A stretch of 64,000 bases of DNA from Augochlora pura (taxonomy: Eukaryota; Arthropoda; Insecta; Hymenoptera; Halictidae): NCBI RefSeq assembly GCF_028453695.1, contig NC_135777.1:4981286-5045285 (forward strand). Reading direction: 5' to 3'. The translations under genes and the position numbers were made by a program. Below, piece by piece: positions 33,229-45,954 of this stretch. The notes beneath the pieces are model-generated. The model did not search any database. It was not told the DNA's origin and worked only from the letters and a program-made list of their open reading frames with translations. The first letter of the stretch is position 1. Each line of letters begins with the position of its first letter.

Positions 33229-35289
33229 TACCAGCCGAAGAAACGCTCGGGAGGCTGAGAACTCACTCTACGAGAGGCTGAGCAACCGTCCTATACACCT
33301 ATATGTAGACACGCAGGTTCATCGGTAAGTTAATCGTGGTCACCGTTCGATCGGGCCCCGGAACCCTTCGGCCATCTTCTCGAGAAGGGGTAGGCTTCAT
33401 CTCGCAGTCCGAACGGACGAGCGACTCTGCACTTCGCGCAGGACGCTGCTCTCTCTCTGGGTCATAGGGCTGCAAGAGCTCTCGCAACCCCGGCTATTCG
33501 GACCGCTTTCAAAAATTCATGGTACCGCGCCGAGTTGCCACAGTCGATTGTCTTCCGAATCATTTTCTAAGCAAACAGTAATCATTTTTTTATATCGATG
33601 CAATAAAAACAAATTATCCTTAGCATTGGCATCGATTAGTAGCTGCGAACACACCCTCCAGTTCGTAGACGTTGTTACCGCGGTGCAGTCGATCTACTAA
33701 TTTTTCTCACGTGCGCAGAAGATCGAGGCGGATGAATGAGATCCACCTCGTAAAAACGGTGCAACATTAGCGAGCCCATGTGGCATTCGCGTCGACATTC
33801 CGAAGGTTAAAAACCGCGAGGGTGAACGGTAGATTTAATGGCGGCAGGACGGCGGTGAAAAGTGAAATCTGCGAGCAAGGTGCGAACCTCGTCCGGGGGT
33901 GGGAGGGCTGACATCTTGTAATCCCCGCGTCGCCGAGGAGTCTCGCCATTACGCTGATAATCATCGATCAGGCTGAGCGATTCGGAACACGGCCGAGAGC
34001 CGGTGGGGCCCGAGTGGCTTCTTTTAAAGTAGAGTATCCTGTCGCGGCCGATAAGTAATCTTGTACCGGAACACTGGAGGCGTGGATACGAGAGCCCCCT
34101 AAGAGCTGGCCCGTCTCTGTATTCGACATGCGTATTACGCGTGCTCCGCGGGATTTGTCACGCGTCGTTTGAACCCGTTTGCACGAGGACGCCGCCGCCG
34201 CGCGCCGCGCTCCGGGCTGCAAGACGGATTTCGGTAGGACGGGAGGGTGGCTCTCTTCTCTCGGCGTAACCCCTCCGGTTACGGCCCAAAAACCCAATTA
34301 ATTTGGTAAGAAGAGGGTCGCCGGCCAACACACGGTCACCTGTAGATCCGCAAACGCCTCGGTAGCCCGACGTCATTGAGCAAACAAGCGTCACGCCCTC
34401 TTGTACAGCGGCCTCCTGAAGTACTCTAAGCTCGATATACTTAGCGGTTACCCAATCGGCCCCGATCTAACCCGCAACTATCTGCAAACTCCTTTGGCGA
34501 CATGGTCACCCGTCGCTTCGGCAACCGGGCGCTAGCCGAATTCGATGGCACCTCGTTCGCTCTCATTACCGCCGTAACAGCTCCTTGGGCTTCGGGACAA
34601 ACTTGCCAAATCACGAACCACTTTTCCCTGGACGTTGGTTGTTCCACCGGGCAACCCAATCGACGAGTCGTTCTTTCCGTAGCAGCTCGGACCGATGCCG
34701 CGGGTAAACTGGACCACGGTTGTTACACCTCCGAGCGCGTTAAACATTATATTTTCCTATCGAATTCCGAACACGAAACACGACTGTTCCTATCAAAAGC
34801 TAAACTTCATCCCAAACCAAAGATAATCATACGATTGCTACCGTTCGATTTTGAAGTGTCATTTAAGCAGCTGCTGACACGGAGGGGGGACAGTAATTGA
34901 GTCCTCTACCCTAATACCGACAGGAGGCAGGGGGGCGCCTCGAACCTCGAAAAATCGAGGAGAACAGCCACACGCCCGGCATTGTTTGCGTGGCAATACC
35001 TGGGGGAGAACGGTTCGTCGCGGCGGATTAAGGGGCAATCTTTGGAGGTCATCTAATTATGCGGTAAAACAGCGTTAATTCGCGGTTAATTTCTTAACGA
35101 GATAACTCGACGCCGAGGGAAAGCGTGGCGGCGGCGGCAGCGACGGTGGTCGCGTTAGAGCCTCTAATGGCTCCGCGTGGCTACGTCCGGCTAAATGAAA
35201 GAGAAAGAACCGGGGAGGGAAAAAAGGAAAGGTGGACGACCAAGAAGAAGGAGAAGAGTCGACGCCGCGGCGGGGGGAAAAACAGAGAC

Positions 35290-35291
<2 letters not shown>

Positions 35292-35328
<37 letters not shown>

Positions 35329-35330
35329 AG
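35292..35330. repeat. (GA)n microsatellite
   Basis: GA run grading into GGGA units; surrounded by purine-rich DNA from about 35200 to 35345. Confidence 0.92.
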
Positions 35331-36173
35331 AGAGAGAAGGAGAGGCGTGCCGCTGAGAAGGATGAAAAAAGAAACGGCGGGAGCGGTGTGTTAATTAATT
35401 GGCGCGTAATTAAAAGCCGCAGCGATACACCCGTAGTTGGGGTAGTCCCTCGAGTCGATACACTTCAAAGAGTCCGTGACGCTGAAAGATATCGGTTTAG
35501 CGGGCGCTACCCTGCGACAAGTACTACACCTTCCTCTCTCTCTCTCTCTCTCTTTCTCTCTTCCTGTATTTCTCTTTCGATTCGCGTCTCATCCATCTGT
35601 ACGCGTTAAAAAAATCAGAGTAATTAAGAGGGAGAGTGTGTGCGCACACCCTCTATCCTCCGACCTGCAACGCGTCGGAGGGATGATCGAGTGGACGGAT
35701 CAAAGGGTACACGCGGCAAGATGATCGGAGGATTTGGATCCCGACACGAGTGGCCCTCGACACTTTTCGTCGAGTGTCCCGCTTTCGCGGACAGTTTCGC
35801 CTCTGTTGCTTTTTACTTCTCGCCCCTGCACCCACCGTTCCACCCCCTCGAGAGAACCATTGCCACTTTCAAGTAAGGCGAATGTCTCAGCGATTGGACG
35901 ATTAGGGAGAGAATTTTTGTTCTAAGTCAGTGATCGGTAGACGGGCACAGATTTTGTGCATTTATCGTGACAATTGATCGATCGAATTTAAGACAGCGAA
36001 ACTATTGACCATGTATTATTCTCAGCCTGTTAAAAAAATTGAAGCTAGAAAGAAACCAATTACTATCAGATTAATGACAATTAACGTTTCTATGAGTGTT
36101 TAACTTGTTAGCTGTGTACGAAGTATATACGCGTCATAATAAAATGGCAATTTTACATCTTATAATAAATATA

Positions 36174-36399
36174 TTGGGTTGTTCGGAAAGTAATTTCGTT
36201 TTTCCCCAAGAAAAGACTTAATTTTTTCACAGCCAACTTCACGCTTAAGCTGCATAATCATTATATAATTGGACAACTGATGTAGTAAGTCTTGTTTGCT
36301 AAAAATTTTGTTCGATTTTTTGCAATAGTTTTTGTTTAGCAATCTATTGTGTTTCATTTCCACCAAGAAAAAAACGAAACCACTTTCCGAACAACCTAA
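36174..36399. mobile_element. Mariner-type MITE, copy 2
   Basis: A 226-bp copy in the same orientation as 12446-12670, with TTGGGTTGTTCGGAAAGTAA at the left, its counterpart at the right, and TA on both sides. One extra base near the left end shifts the end of the minus-strand frame relative to the other copies. The third copy lies 1.3 kb away in opposite orientation. Confidence 0.92.
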
Positions 36400-36798
36400 T
36401 ACTTCTTCCACGATTTATGTAAAATTGCTTCTGGTGACATAGTCGTAAATTTCGCGCTGTTTAAAGCGATTCTAGGACAACTGTCGACAAAATTATACTT
36501 ACCGCGATCGATAAAGGACATAACAAAATTGATCTTCGAAATGAAATGACGCAGCTAACTGGCTAACGAATGTTCGAGCAGAGGAAAAATTGGCTTAAAG
36601 ACACGGAAATTGGGACATCTATCCTACAAGGAATCAGGTCGCGACGGGGGAATAACCGGTTAATATTTGCTCGTCGCGGCTGAAATCGTGGGACGACGTT
36701 CCGTTATGTTTATGATAAAAACATTCCTGTCGCCGGTGGCTCCGTCGAGTGGTCTCCGTCGGTCCCTGTGCTTTTAATGATTCCCATGGAGTGGCAAC

Positions 36799-36828
36799 GT
36801 CGTCGTCGTCGTCGTCGTCGTCGTCTCG
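36799..36828. repeat. (GTC)n microsatellite
   Basis: About ten GTC/CGT trinucleotide units. A similar shorter run is at 38516-38535. Confidence 0.9.
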
Positions 36829-37018
36829 AGAACACGCCGCGCCGGCAACGTCGACGGTGTATCGTCATCGTGACGTTTAATTATTTCGATTTTCGCGGCT
36901 TTGTCCCGCGGTTCTCGAGCGGCGCCTCTGTCACATCGATTATTTCGCCGGTCGGCCGGGCGGAAGCGGCAACGACACAGAAGTAGAGAGAAATAGAAAG
37001 ACCGAGAGACATAGAGAG

Positions 37019-37020
<2 letters not shown>

Positions 37021-37070
<50 letters not shown>

Positions 37071-37082
37071 GAGAGAGAGAGA
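37021..37082. repeat. (GA)n microsatellite, about 30 units
   Basis: One of the longest GA runs here, interrupted once by GGAA. Confidence 0.95.
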
Positions 37083-37675
37083 GTGTCTCTTTGTGCGAGC
37101 GCGAGAGGGAGAAAGCGTTGTTCGACGAGGAAAAAGGCGAAACTTTTTTCGCGCCCCATCCGCCATCGGTCCTCTCCATTCTCCGCCACCGCGACAGAAA
37201 GAACCGCGCGAATTCGTCCGGCGCCTTTGTCGTCAAATTAGCCGGGGAATCGCGTTGTAACGACACTTCACGCCGATGACTCTTTAATTGCTTTTTCTCG
37301 TGCCGTTGCGGAACGGTGCTCAGGAACGGTCCTCGTTAATTTATCGATTCCATAAGATCGAATCGCTACCGTCGACGCGTCGAGTGTAGAGATATATTAA
37401 TTAGTCCAGTTTATCGAATTCTCGATTGCACTTCCGATTATGAAAATGCTGCGGAATAATTGGCGAACGGTACACGGCGGACCGCGGCGCGCCGTCTGCG
37501 AAACACGGCCGCGCCGCGGACGAAATACAATGGAGCTCGCAGCAACAAATATCGTTTATCGAGTGGCCTTGCCGTGACTTGACAAGACGCAAAAAATCGA
37601 AAGAGTCGGTGGAAACTGTTACATCTTCGGTAGAGTATCGATTGTGCAACGCTTTCCGCGGTTTCCCGGAAAATA

Positions 37676-37901
37676 TTAGGTCGTTCGGAAAGTCGTTTCG
37701 TTTTTTTTCTTGGTGGAAATGAAACACAATAGATTACTAAACAAAATCTATTGCAAAGAATCAAACAAAATTTTTAGCAAACAAGACTTGCTACATCAGT
37801 TGTCCAATTATATAATGACTATGCAGCTTAAGCGTGAAGTTGGCTGTGAAAAAATTAAGTCTTTTCTTGGGAAAAACGAAATTACTTTCCGAACAACCCA
37901 A
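37676..37901. mobile_element. Mariner-type MITE, copy 3 (inverted)
   Basis: Inverted relative to the other two copies: TTAGGTCGTTCGGAAAGTCG at the left and the TTGGGTTG end at the right, flanked by TA on each side. On the plus strand an open frame beginning MVEMKHNRLL runs to the right terminus. Confidence 0.92.
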
Positions 37902-38708
37902 TAGTTTCCCCAGCTTCCTCGCGCCAAAGCCAGTTGTTTGCGTATAATGTCCGGGCGTTTCGCGGCTATTTCACGATGCAACGACGGCGGCGATCGACGT
38001 CCGGAACAACGGCCCGGGGTCACGAACGACCCCGGCACACGGGGACGTTATCGATCGAAACGGCGATGTGCGATCGTCGGAAAAATCGCGCGAGTCGGGG
38101 ACCGTTCGTTTCGAGGTAAAGGGCGGCCTCGCGAGACGCTTGTCGGGAAGAGAGTGTCGTGCCGAGCGGCGAGCGCGACACTCGATATTAATCGGCGCGG
38201 TTTACTCGCCGGGCCGGGCCGGGCCGGGCCGATCATCCTCCGCTCGGCGGCGCAGAAAATGCAAACTAAATTTCGCAGATGCTATCTCGAACGATTCCGC
38301 GGCACGAGAGGAATTGCCGTTTACATGGTCGCTCGACTCTCCCCGCAAAAAAGCCATCGAAATCCTGGTCGGACACACGCTTCCGGTTCGAGAGAAAGAA
38401 ATCGGGTCTCGCGCCGCCGAAACCTCTCTCCGGCCGCTTTCGGCCCCGCCGTCGGCCAAACGTAATTAGACGCGGAATAATTAGAAAACATCGCGGTCGG
38501 GCTATCAAAGGGAAGACGTCGTCGTCGTCGTCGTCTAGTGGACGACGTCGCGGTGGCTCGTAAAAAACTTGCAGCCACTTTCGAACTCGGCCGGGGAATG
38601 ATCTCGGGGCCAAAAGTGGAGCGAAAAGCAAAGGAGAAACTTTCCGTGGAGCAATCTTCGATGCTCCGCGTGCTTCCCGTCTCGTCATTTTTTCTCTCTC
38701 TCTCTCTT

Positions 38709-38740
<32 letters not shown>

Positions 38741-39083
38741 GTTCTCTTCTCTTCTCTTCTCTTCCCTGCTTTCTTCCTCCGTCGCTCCTTTTCGTTCACC
38801 GATTCTCGCGCGACCGCGCCGTTCCGGGGAATCGTAAAAGTAATAGATACGAGTCGCGTTATGAATCTTATTTACGGCTTGTGGACCAAAGAACGAACGG
38901 CAATTCGTTCTTGTCGAACGAGTACTTTTTCGGCCGCGCGTTATTCTTTGCTCACCGAGAAAAGGATCGAAGCGTCTCGGTCTTCGCGGACCTCTTTAAC
39001 CCTTGCACGCACCTCGGGGTCAGCTCGACGCGTTCCTGCTACTCAACGGTAACGTCGCTTCGGAATTCTCCGGATATGCTCTC
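37902..39083. other. GC-rich non-coding stretch
   Basis: Includes GGGCC pentamer repeats at about 38212-38231, a (GTC)n run at 38516-38535 and CT-rich DNA at 38690-38770. TTAACCCTTGCACGCACC at 38997 may be an orphan MITE end. No gene recognised. Confidence 0.45.
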
Positions 39084-39763
39084 TTAACCCTTTCGCTCCG
39101 AACGACGGATATATCCGTCATCCACATAACAACTCGCGGCGTCGAACGCCGGATATATCCGACATCCACATGATCGCCCTCTGGGGACGAACGCCGGATA
39201 TATCCGACATGCCGGTAAATTTTTGCTATTATGTTTTGTATTATGCATACTATGTTTTATTTTATTACTGCATATTATATATTACTTCTTCACTTTCTTC
39301 CATTGTTAATGAGACTTTTTTTACCTATTAACCCTTTGCACTCCGTTGTCGCCGCTGCGGCGACACGGCACGCCAGCATCTACAGGCAACATACAAGCAA
39401 CAGGCAACATACATCGTAATTTTGTTAATAAAACTTTCAAATGTTTACAAGTTCTTTAATGACCAGGCAGGATCATTGAGCTTCCTCAATTGCGCGGTCG
39501 CAACATTGTAAACACTTTCGGAGTAGCTGATGGTCATGATCAAAATGTTCCGGAGTAGCTGAAATCTCTTGCTAAAAAGTGCTCGGAGTGCAAAGGGTTA
39601 AATAACTTTATACCTTATGCAGAAATTATAAGTATATTGTTTTAAAGAAAAATCCCTTTTCTTCCCAAACACACTATCCACGCGCAATGTGCACAATTTC
39701 GACGGGAGTTCCCGTTCAGGAGTGGCGCTACGGCGGACTGAACCGCCGTAGCGAAAGGGTTAA
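39084..39763. mobile_element. TTAA MITE, family I (CCCTTTCGCTCCG end), interrupted by another MITE
   Basis: Outer element of 680 bp flanked by TTAA; ends CCCTTTCGCTCCG and, inverted, CCCTTTCGCTACGGCGG. Without the inner element it would be about 406-410 bp. Near the left end a 16-bp perfect palindrome GACGGATATATCCGTC (39104-39119) is followed by two more CCGGATATATCCG repeats. Near the right end GCTACGGCGG and CCGCCGTAGC form a 10-bp-arm hairpin. Confidence 0.85.
39328..39601. mobile_element. TTAA MITE, family J, nested inside family I
   Basis: A 274-bp element flanked by TTAA, with perfect TIR CCCTTTGCACTCCG. Close to the left end is a 19-bp palindrome TGTCGCCGCTGCGGCGACA (39347-39365). 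The TIR resembles family B, but the interior differs (CAACATACA repeats, GGAGTAGCTGA repeats). It lies wholly within family I, so it inserted later. Confidence 0.9.
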
Positions 39764-40776
39764 TGGTAGTAGCAAGTCGCGACGAAACTGGTGCGAGCGT
39801 AGAAGAAGAACCGAAAGGGCCGCGCAAGTCGAAAGTGATTTTTCGTTTGATCGATGAGCGCAGGTTGCGAAAGGTGACCACCGTGACGGTCTGGTCCAGG
39901 CTAAGCAAACGCGTGGGCATTCTCCGTTCGGAGAACTCGGCGCAATAAAAGCGTTTCCTCGGCTAGCCGCGGTAAAAATCTGGGCTACGCCGCGATCGGT
40001 ATCGCAATATTCAAGTTGTTAGCCGGTTTCGGCAGGGCGAGATTCGTTTGGGGAAGCGTCGAATAGGAACCGCTCTGGGGGAATTGGTTGAAATTCTATG
40101 CTTTCGTTTGATCGGGCCATGCCCGCCGCGCCTCTCTCCGATGAGGTTATTAGCAATCGAAGCGTTTGCTTCCGCGTGCAAAACCCGCGGCAGCCGGCTC
40201 TCTCTCTCTCTCTCGGAGAGAGCCGCGCGGCCCCTGCGCCGTCGCGCTGCAACCAGCCGGTCGTATTCCTGCAGGAAGCTTTCCAACGTTCAGATGCAAA
40301 TTTAATGCGACACGTATTTGCATTTCTTCTTGCGGGTTGTTTCGAGGAGGCGAATCGATCACTCGCCGCGAGAAACCATTAGCCGGCCCTGCTCCGGGCG
40401 TAATCGGCCCGGCAGGCATAAGTCGCGCGACCCGGCTGCGATACACAACCGAGAAAATTTATTAATTAACTCCTGAGACAACGAGAAAGAAAGAAAGAGA
40501 CAGAGATCGAGAGAGAGGGAGAGAGAGAGGGAGCGCCATGTGTACGAGCGAACTCGACATGGTATTCCGGTAGGACCAAGAACACCTTAATCATTCACAG
40601 CCGATGACGGAGAATCGCTGTCGAGTGACGAATCCCGACTGAGAACCGCTGGCTATGCTCGGTCGAGTCTAGCGAGGGGGTGAGGCAGGAAGGAAGGTGT
40701 GGGTAGGGGAGGGTAAACCAAGAGAGCAAGAGAAAGAGAAGGGAGAGTGAAGAGAGACGGGCGTAGAGACAGAGCG

Positions 40777-40819
<43 letters not shown>

Positions 40820-43661
40820 GAGGGAGAAAGAGCGAGGCAGCGAGAAATAGAGAGAAGGGTGTCGTGGGGGGTTGGATGGAGCAAGAGGGGGGCAGAGGTT
40901 GGTGCCAGGGTAGGTTTTGATCAATATCTCGCCCCCACCCCACACCACCACCCTTCGTGACGGTACACCATACCCCCACCAGGACCCCATCACCCGACCA
41001 CCATGAATAACCAAGACCATATAGCGGCCTGCAGATTAAATACATCGTGGTACCATACGATCAAACCACCCTCAACCAAACCAACCCTATCTCTCTCTCC
41101 TCCTCTCTATCTTCCGTCGACTCTCTCCTTCCCAACGAAAACCCAAACCCGTCGCCTTCGAGCGCCGCAACGACGACGACGACGACGACGTCGACGGCGA
41201 CGACCACCGCCACTTCCTACAGCACCCCCAACCACCCGCGAGCCTCTGCGACCCTCCTCTTTAACAGCTACCACCGCTTTCAACGTCGTCGACCATCGTG
41301 TTCCCGTAAGAACGACTGATTTGCCGCACCACCGAGCCGAAAGGGGTGGCCAGGAGAGAGCCAGCGCCTAGGTGTGGTGGGTGGATGGCTGGCTGGCCGT
41401 GTGCACGCGTCCCTACGCCACCGCGAACCCGCTTCCACGCGCTTCCACTCGCTCCTGCTCGCCCCTACTCGCTTCCACACGCGCGCGGAAAACCCCTTTT
41501 CCTCCGCATTCCGATCCCTCGCGTTTTCTCACGGGACTCCGGACCGCCGCGCGCGCGACCAGCCCCGCAAGGACAACGTCCCTCCGGGGACCGTTTTACG
41601 ACACCGGCGATCAAGGACCCTCTCTCCTGCACGCCAAGAAAAAAAGAACGGCGGACGACGTCTTCGATAGAGCCCGCCGGGAGCCAACCTTGGACTCGCA
41701 TCTGACGGCCGAAGAGACGGCGCAAACACCCGCTTCCGGGGATCTTCGAGGAGCCAGGGGTGGTTGCGCAGGATCGTCGCAGGACCAGCTAATTCGGGCC
41801 AGGTCGAAAGGGACGTGAAATATGTCCTCGGGGATTTACGCGCTCTCCTCCTGCCGGAAAATGTGGGAGACCCACGGTGGACCCCCCAGTCGCGGTTCCA
41901 GCGAATCGAAATTCAATTTTTCATAATCTCTGATCAGCCGACTTGTAGTTTGCTCGACTTGGCAAAGGGGAAGGCGTACGATTAATCGACGATCAGTCCT
42001 CCGAACAGCTCGAAGCGGAGTCGTCTTGATCTCTGAACAACTAGCCGGTTCGTCCTGTAGAACGGAGGACCTGTGGCTCTCTCGGCGCGGTACGCTGGCC
42101 GGCGCGCGGCGCTCGCGTCTCGAGGATAGTCGCGTATAAATCAAGTATAAACAATGCACGCAAGCTATTAGCATTTCAATGAGCGGCACGAGCTGCGGTA
42201 ACATTAATTACCGGACGACGATATGCTTTTTACTACGGGCCAGCCCGGGCTCGACACGGCTCGGCTCGGCTGCGTTACGCTATCCGCGAGCCGGTCACGT
42301 GGTACGGTCCGTGCGCGTAGCCGCCGATACGCTCGCGGCCTTTGCGTTATCCGCGCGCGGCCGTGCGCTAAGTGATAACACCGTTTATTATCATCTTCGT
42401 AACTAATGCCGCGCCGTTAACCGACTAATCAGCGGGAGTCGAATAACGCGCGCGCCATTAGAACGTGTCCCCGGCGGTCACGCCATCTGTCACGTGTCTC
42501 CACCTGGCCGTCCTTATCACCGGGAACAGGTGATAACGAGCAACATACCGACGTCGTCCGGCTCTAGGTACACGGCTGCGAAAAAAAAAAACTCCGGCAC
42601 TGATCTACGACCACCGGACATAGAGATCCCGGTCTTTCGCCGGGAGAGACCAAGCGTGGACGAGACCCGAGCGCATCGCCGCGAGGTGTGCCGTGCGAAT
42701 TCTGATCGGTTCTTGGGGTTGACGCTAATTTCTGATGGGAACTCGCGCTGTCGAAACTTAACCAATTACGTGTTAATCGGATCAGCGGACTTTGTCGCGC
42801 GTCGAACTTTTCACTAGCCGCCGCGCCGACGCGACAATTAGACCACCTCCGGGGACTTTGCGCGCGAGCCGAGCTGCTTTTTCACCGATTCGGACGGCGA
42901 CGCCTGCGATATGCTAGCAGGGATGCTAATTGTCGAACTAGACGATCCGCATTCCATTCGAGAATTAATTCTTCGGAATTAATAGCAATTCGTTTACGTA
43001 GACCGGAAAACACCCTTTGTCGTAGGGGATGAATTGAAACAAAGCCGTCGAAAAACTAAAAAGTAAAAGTCGACAGCCGCTGACACACTTTCCGATTAGC
43101 TTATTGAAAAATGGGGAACGAAGACGACGTTGTTTCGCACTGGGATCCGTCCGCTCCCGTCGGTTACCGCCGCTCGATTTTCGCAGCGTCTCCCGCAGGC
43201 CAGGATCCCCGCACTGTTATTGAAATACTTGGTGTGTACTTGGCCGCGCAAGTATTCGCGATCTCCGCGGCGGGATAGCCGGACGGATAAATGTTTCGCC
43301 TGTGTGTAATGCCGCGTAACCATCGAAAAATCGATCTGACCGGAGGCACCCGTTGATTACGGAACCCAAGAACCCGTGAAACTTCGAACACACAGCCGGT
43401 CGTGGTCGCGTTGTTGGTCGCAGATTAGAAAACAGGTTTTCGTCTCGGGATCTCCTACGGTATTACCTCGTTAGCGTCGCGGGACGCTATCGAGGTCGTT
43501 ATAAAACTGCTCGTAGCTCTCCATTGTCTAATTCCGTGCCCGCGAGCGCGGGGTGTTACACGATTTTATTATCGAGATATCGTCGCCCGAGGTGAAAACA
43601 GCGTCGCGAGAAGTACGCTAATAATCGCGGGATACGCGTGTGCCCTGCGATTGGTCTAAAC
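39764..43661. other. GC-rich non-coding stretch
   Basis: About 3.9 kb with GA runs at 40476-40532 and 40780-40817, a (CGA)n run at about 41169-41205 and an A run at 42581-42590. Frames near 40595-41818 come from repeats or composition. No gene recognised. Confidence 0.4.
40780..40817. repeat. (GA)n microsatellite
   Basis: Uninterrupted GA run; minus-strand frames over it are Ser/Leu repeats. Confidence 0.92.
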
Positions 43662-43972
43662 CAGGGCTTCTTAAACTTTCGTCATTCACGACCCCATTTA
43701 TGATTGCGAGTTTCTTGACGACCCCATACAAATATAAAAGAAAAATAAATTAATATTTTTTGATGATTTATTTATTAGGTGACAACAACAAATTTATTAG
43801 GTAACATCAACAAATGCGCGTGTCTAGACGCTGCAAGTCCACTGTATTCCGCCAACTCTAGTGATGTTATAAAATGGTGTATATAAATATTTGACATTAA
43901 AATCTCTCGCGTCCGCTGAATTTTGCTACGCGACCCCATTTGGGGTCGCGACCCATAGTTTAAGAAGCCCTG
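43662..43972. mobile_element. hAT-type MITE with 8-bp target duplication
   Basis: A 311-bp element with ends CAGGGCTTCTTAAACT and, inverted, the same CAGGGCTTCTTAAACT sequence. The CAGGG…TTCTTAAAC terminus followed by GACCCC motifs is typical of hAT transposons. Flanking octamers GTCTAAAC (43654-43661) and GCTTAAAC (43973-43980) agree at six of eight positions, fitting an aged 8-bp duplication. Near the right end CGCGACCCCA and TGGGGTCGCG form a hairpin. No transposase. Confidence 0.9.
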
Positions 43973-45709
43973 GCTTAAACTCTTCGACTACCAACATGTC
44001 TAAGAAAGGGGAACTGCGGAGCCAGTGGACGACGGTGAGAAAATCGCGAACGGGGAAAATCGTGAACGTTTCGAGACACCGGGTAGATCTCTGACCCTCT
44101 CGTTACCCATTTCGCCGGCAAAGTTGGATTCTACCCGCTAGCGCGTCCCGGAAGCGGTCGTTTGTATAAACAGCTACGTCATCGCTGCGCCAGGCTCGGA
44201 GTCGAGCCGACGTCATGAAAACGTTACCGTGCGAGTTTCTCTTCGGCGGACTCGCGCCGACCAAAGGACGCGACCGAGAAGCCGTTCGACGACCAAAGAA
44301 ATCCCGGACCGTCTAATTTCTCCTCTGTCCTCCGAGCGCCGCGTTTTCTCTCGGAGAACACCCCGCACGGAATCGCGACCTCCGTTCGTCGGTGTCGGCA
44401 AACATCGAACCTTCGCGATCCTGCCCTCCCCGATCGTTCCGCTGCACAGTAGGGAAGACGTACCGGTTGCGACCGGTGCATAGTTTCCGACCATCCGTAT
44501 TATTATTCAGATTTTCTTATTCGAAATATTGTTTCCAGTGCAACTACTAAAACAACCATTTTCTCTACATTTTCTATCACAATGTATCTTAGTGAAGGAC
44601 CCTTTGGAACTTTGCGTTTTTCTTAGATAAGGATAATCTTTGTCGAAAAAGTGCATCGCTCGATATGCAGCCGTTACAATTGTTTAAATCGATTACTTAA
44701 GCAATAGCAACCGTTGTTCATCGATTTTCCTTTTTGTAATTCCTTTATAGTTTATTCAAACGTTCTGCTATTGCTATTGTAGGCAAAACATCTTTAACTA
44801 TTACTGTTATTACCCCGCCATTCTTATTATTATTATTATTAACGTGAACTCAATATTATTGCTATATAACAAAGGGTCTAGCCCGTTTACAGAACAAACA
44901 GATAAGTGAATAAAACTGGCTTTATCGTTATTACAAGGTTTACGGTCCTAGCACAGTGCCTCATTAAATTCGTCTCGGCACCAGCTATAACGTTACGAAA
45001 TCAAAACTTATATGTTAACACGGAACACTAAAGACGGCTGTCCGGTATTATTTTACAAAAGCGACACACTGGGAGACGTTTACTCTGATTTTGAGCGAGT
45101 GTTATCGCAACCGTCGCTGCGAGTAACAGATATATGTTTACACTTTCGCAATAATGTCGCTCAAATTTCTATTTTAATCGCTCAAAGTTCCAACCACCGA
45201 TGCACGCAGTGCGTTCGAATCGCGGTATATCTTTCAGCCTGCAGAATGCGTTTCTCCGCCGTTCCTCCCAACAAATACAATAAATGTTACACGCTCACGG
45301 TCCGGTCGACGGGCGATCTTAAATTTGCTGAAATTCTGACACGCGGGGGAGTTCGTCTTATCGTTGCGACCGCAGAATCGACCGGCGTTTCATAACCTGG
45401 CGACTTTTAGGTAATCAGAGCCACGGCGCGTTCGCCGGGTAGCGTTTGGTACCGGAGGGCCGCGGCCAGGTCGTTGGTTCGCGTCGGTCGACCAGAAGCG
45501 ATCCATCGCTTTAAGGTTGAGCCCAGGTTCGTCGGTTCGCGGCTACGCCGTTGCTACTCAGGATTCCAGTTCTCCCCCGTCCCCCGTCCGCGCGGCTCTC
45601 GTTCGTTCCAGCTCGGATCCCCGCGCGCGCTCTCCGGCAACCCAACCCAACGCGCCGCGCCAGGAACCTGTTCCGCCCTTCCTCTCTCCTGTTCGTTGTC
45701 TTGCTTCGG

Positions 45710-45710
<1 letters not shown>

Positions 45711-45740
<30 letters not shown>

Positions 45741-45755
45741 ACTCTCTCTCTCTCG
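45711..45755. repeat. (CT)n microsatellite
   Basis: CT run with two CACT interruptions; a GA-rich block begins about 200 bp downstream in complementary orientation. Confidence 0.92.
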
Positions 45756-45954
45756 TCCGCCGTCTCCGTCGAACCGCCGCGGCCGCTCCGTCGGGCTCAC
45801 GCTCGCCTCGCTCGCTCGCTAGCACGCTGAAGACGCGCGGGCGCACTCGCGCTCACGCTCGCGCTCTATCGCTGGGCTGCTGCGCGTCTACAACCGTAGA
45901 TATTACTGTTGCGTGCGCGACGGAGACGGGAACGAGCGGAACAGAGACGGACAG

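Larger units (their letters stand above)
31795..36173. other. GC- and GA-rich non-coding stretch
   Basis: About 4.4 kb with GA repeats (32342-32440, 33196-33225, 35292-35330), CAGG-type repeats (32460-32560), triple GGTGCCG repeats (32887-32912) and a TC run (35532-35553). A possible 21-codon first exon (ATG at 32208 to a donor at 32270) is discussed in the findings. No other coding evidence. Confidence 0.4.
36400..37675. other. Spacer between opposed mariner MITEs
   Basis: Holds a (CGT)n run at about 36799-36828 and a long GA tract at 37021-37082; otherwise GC-rich, no gene recognised. Confidence 0.45.
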
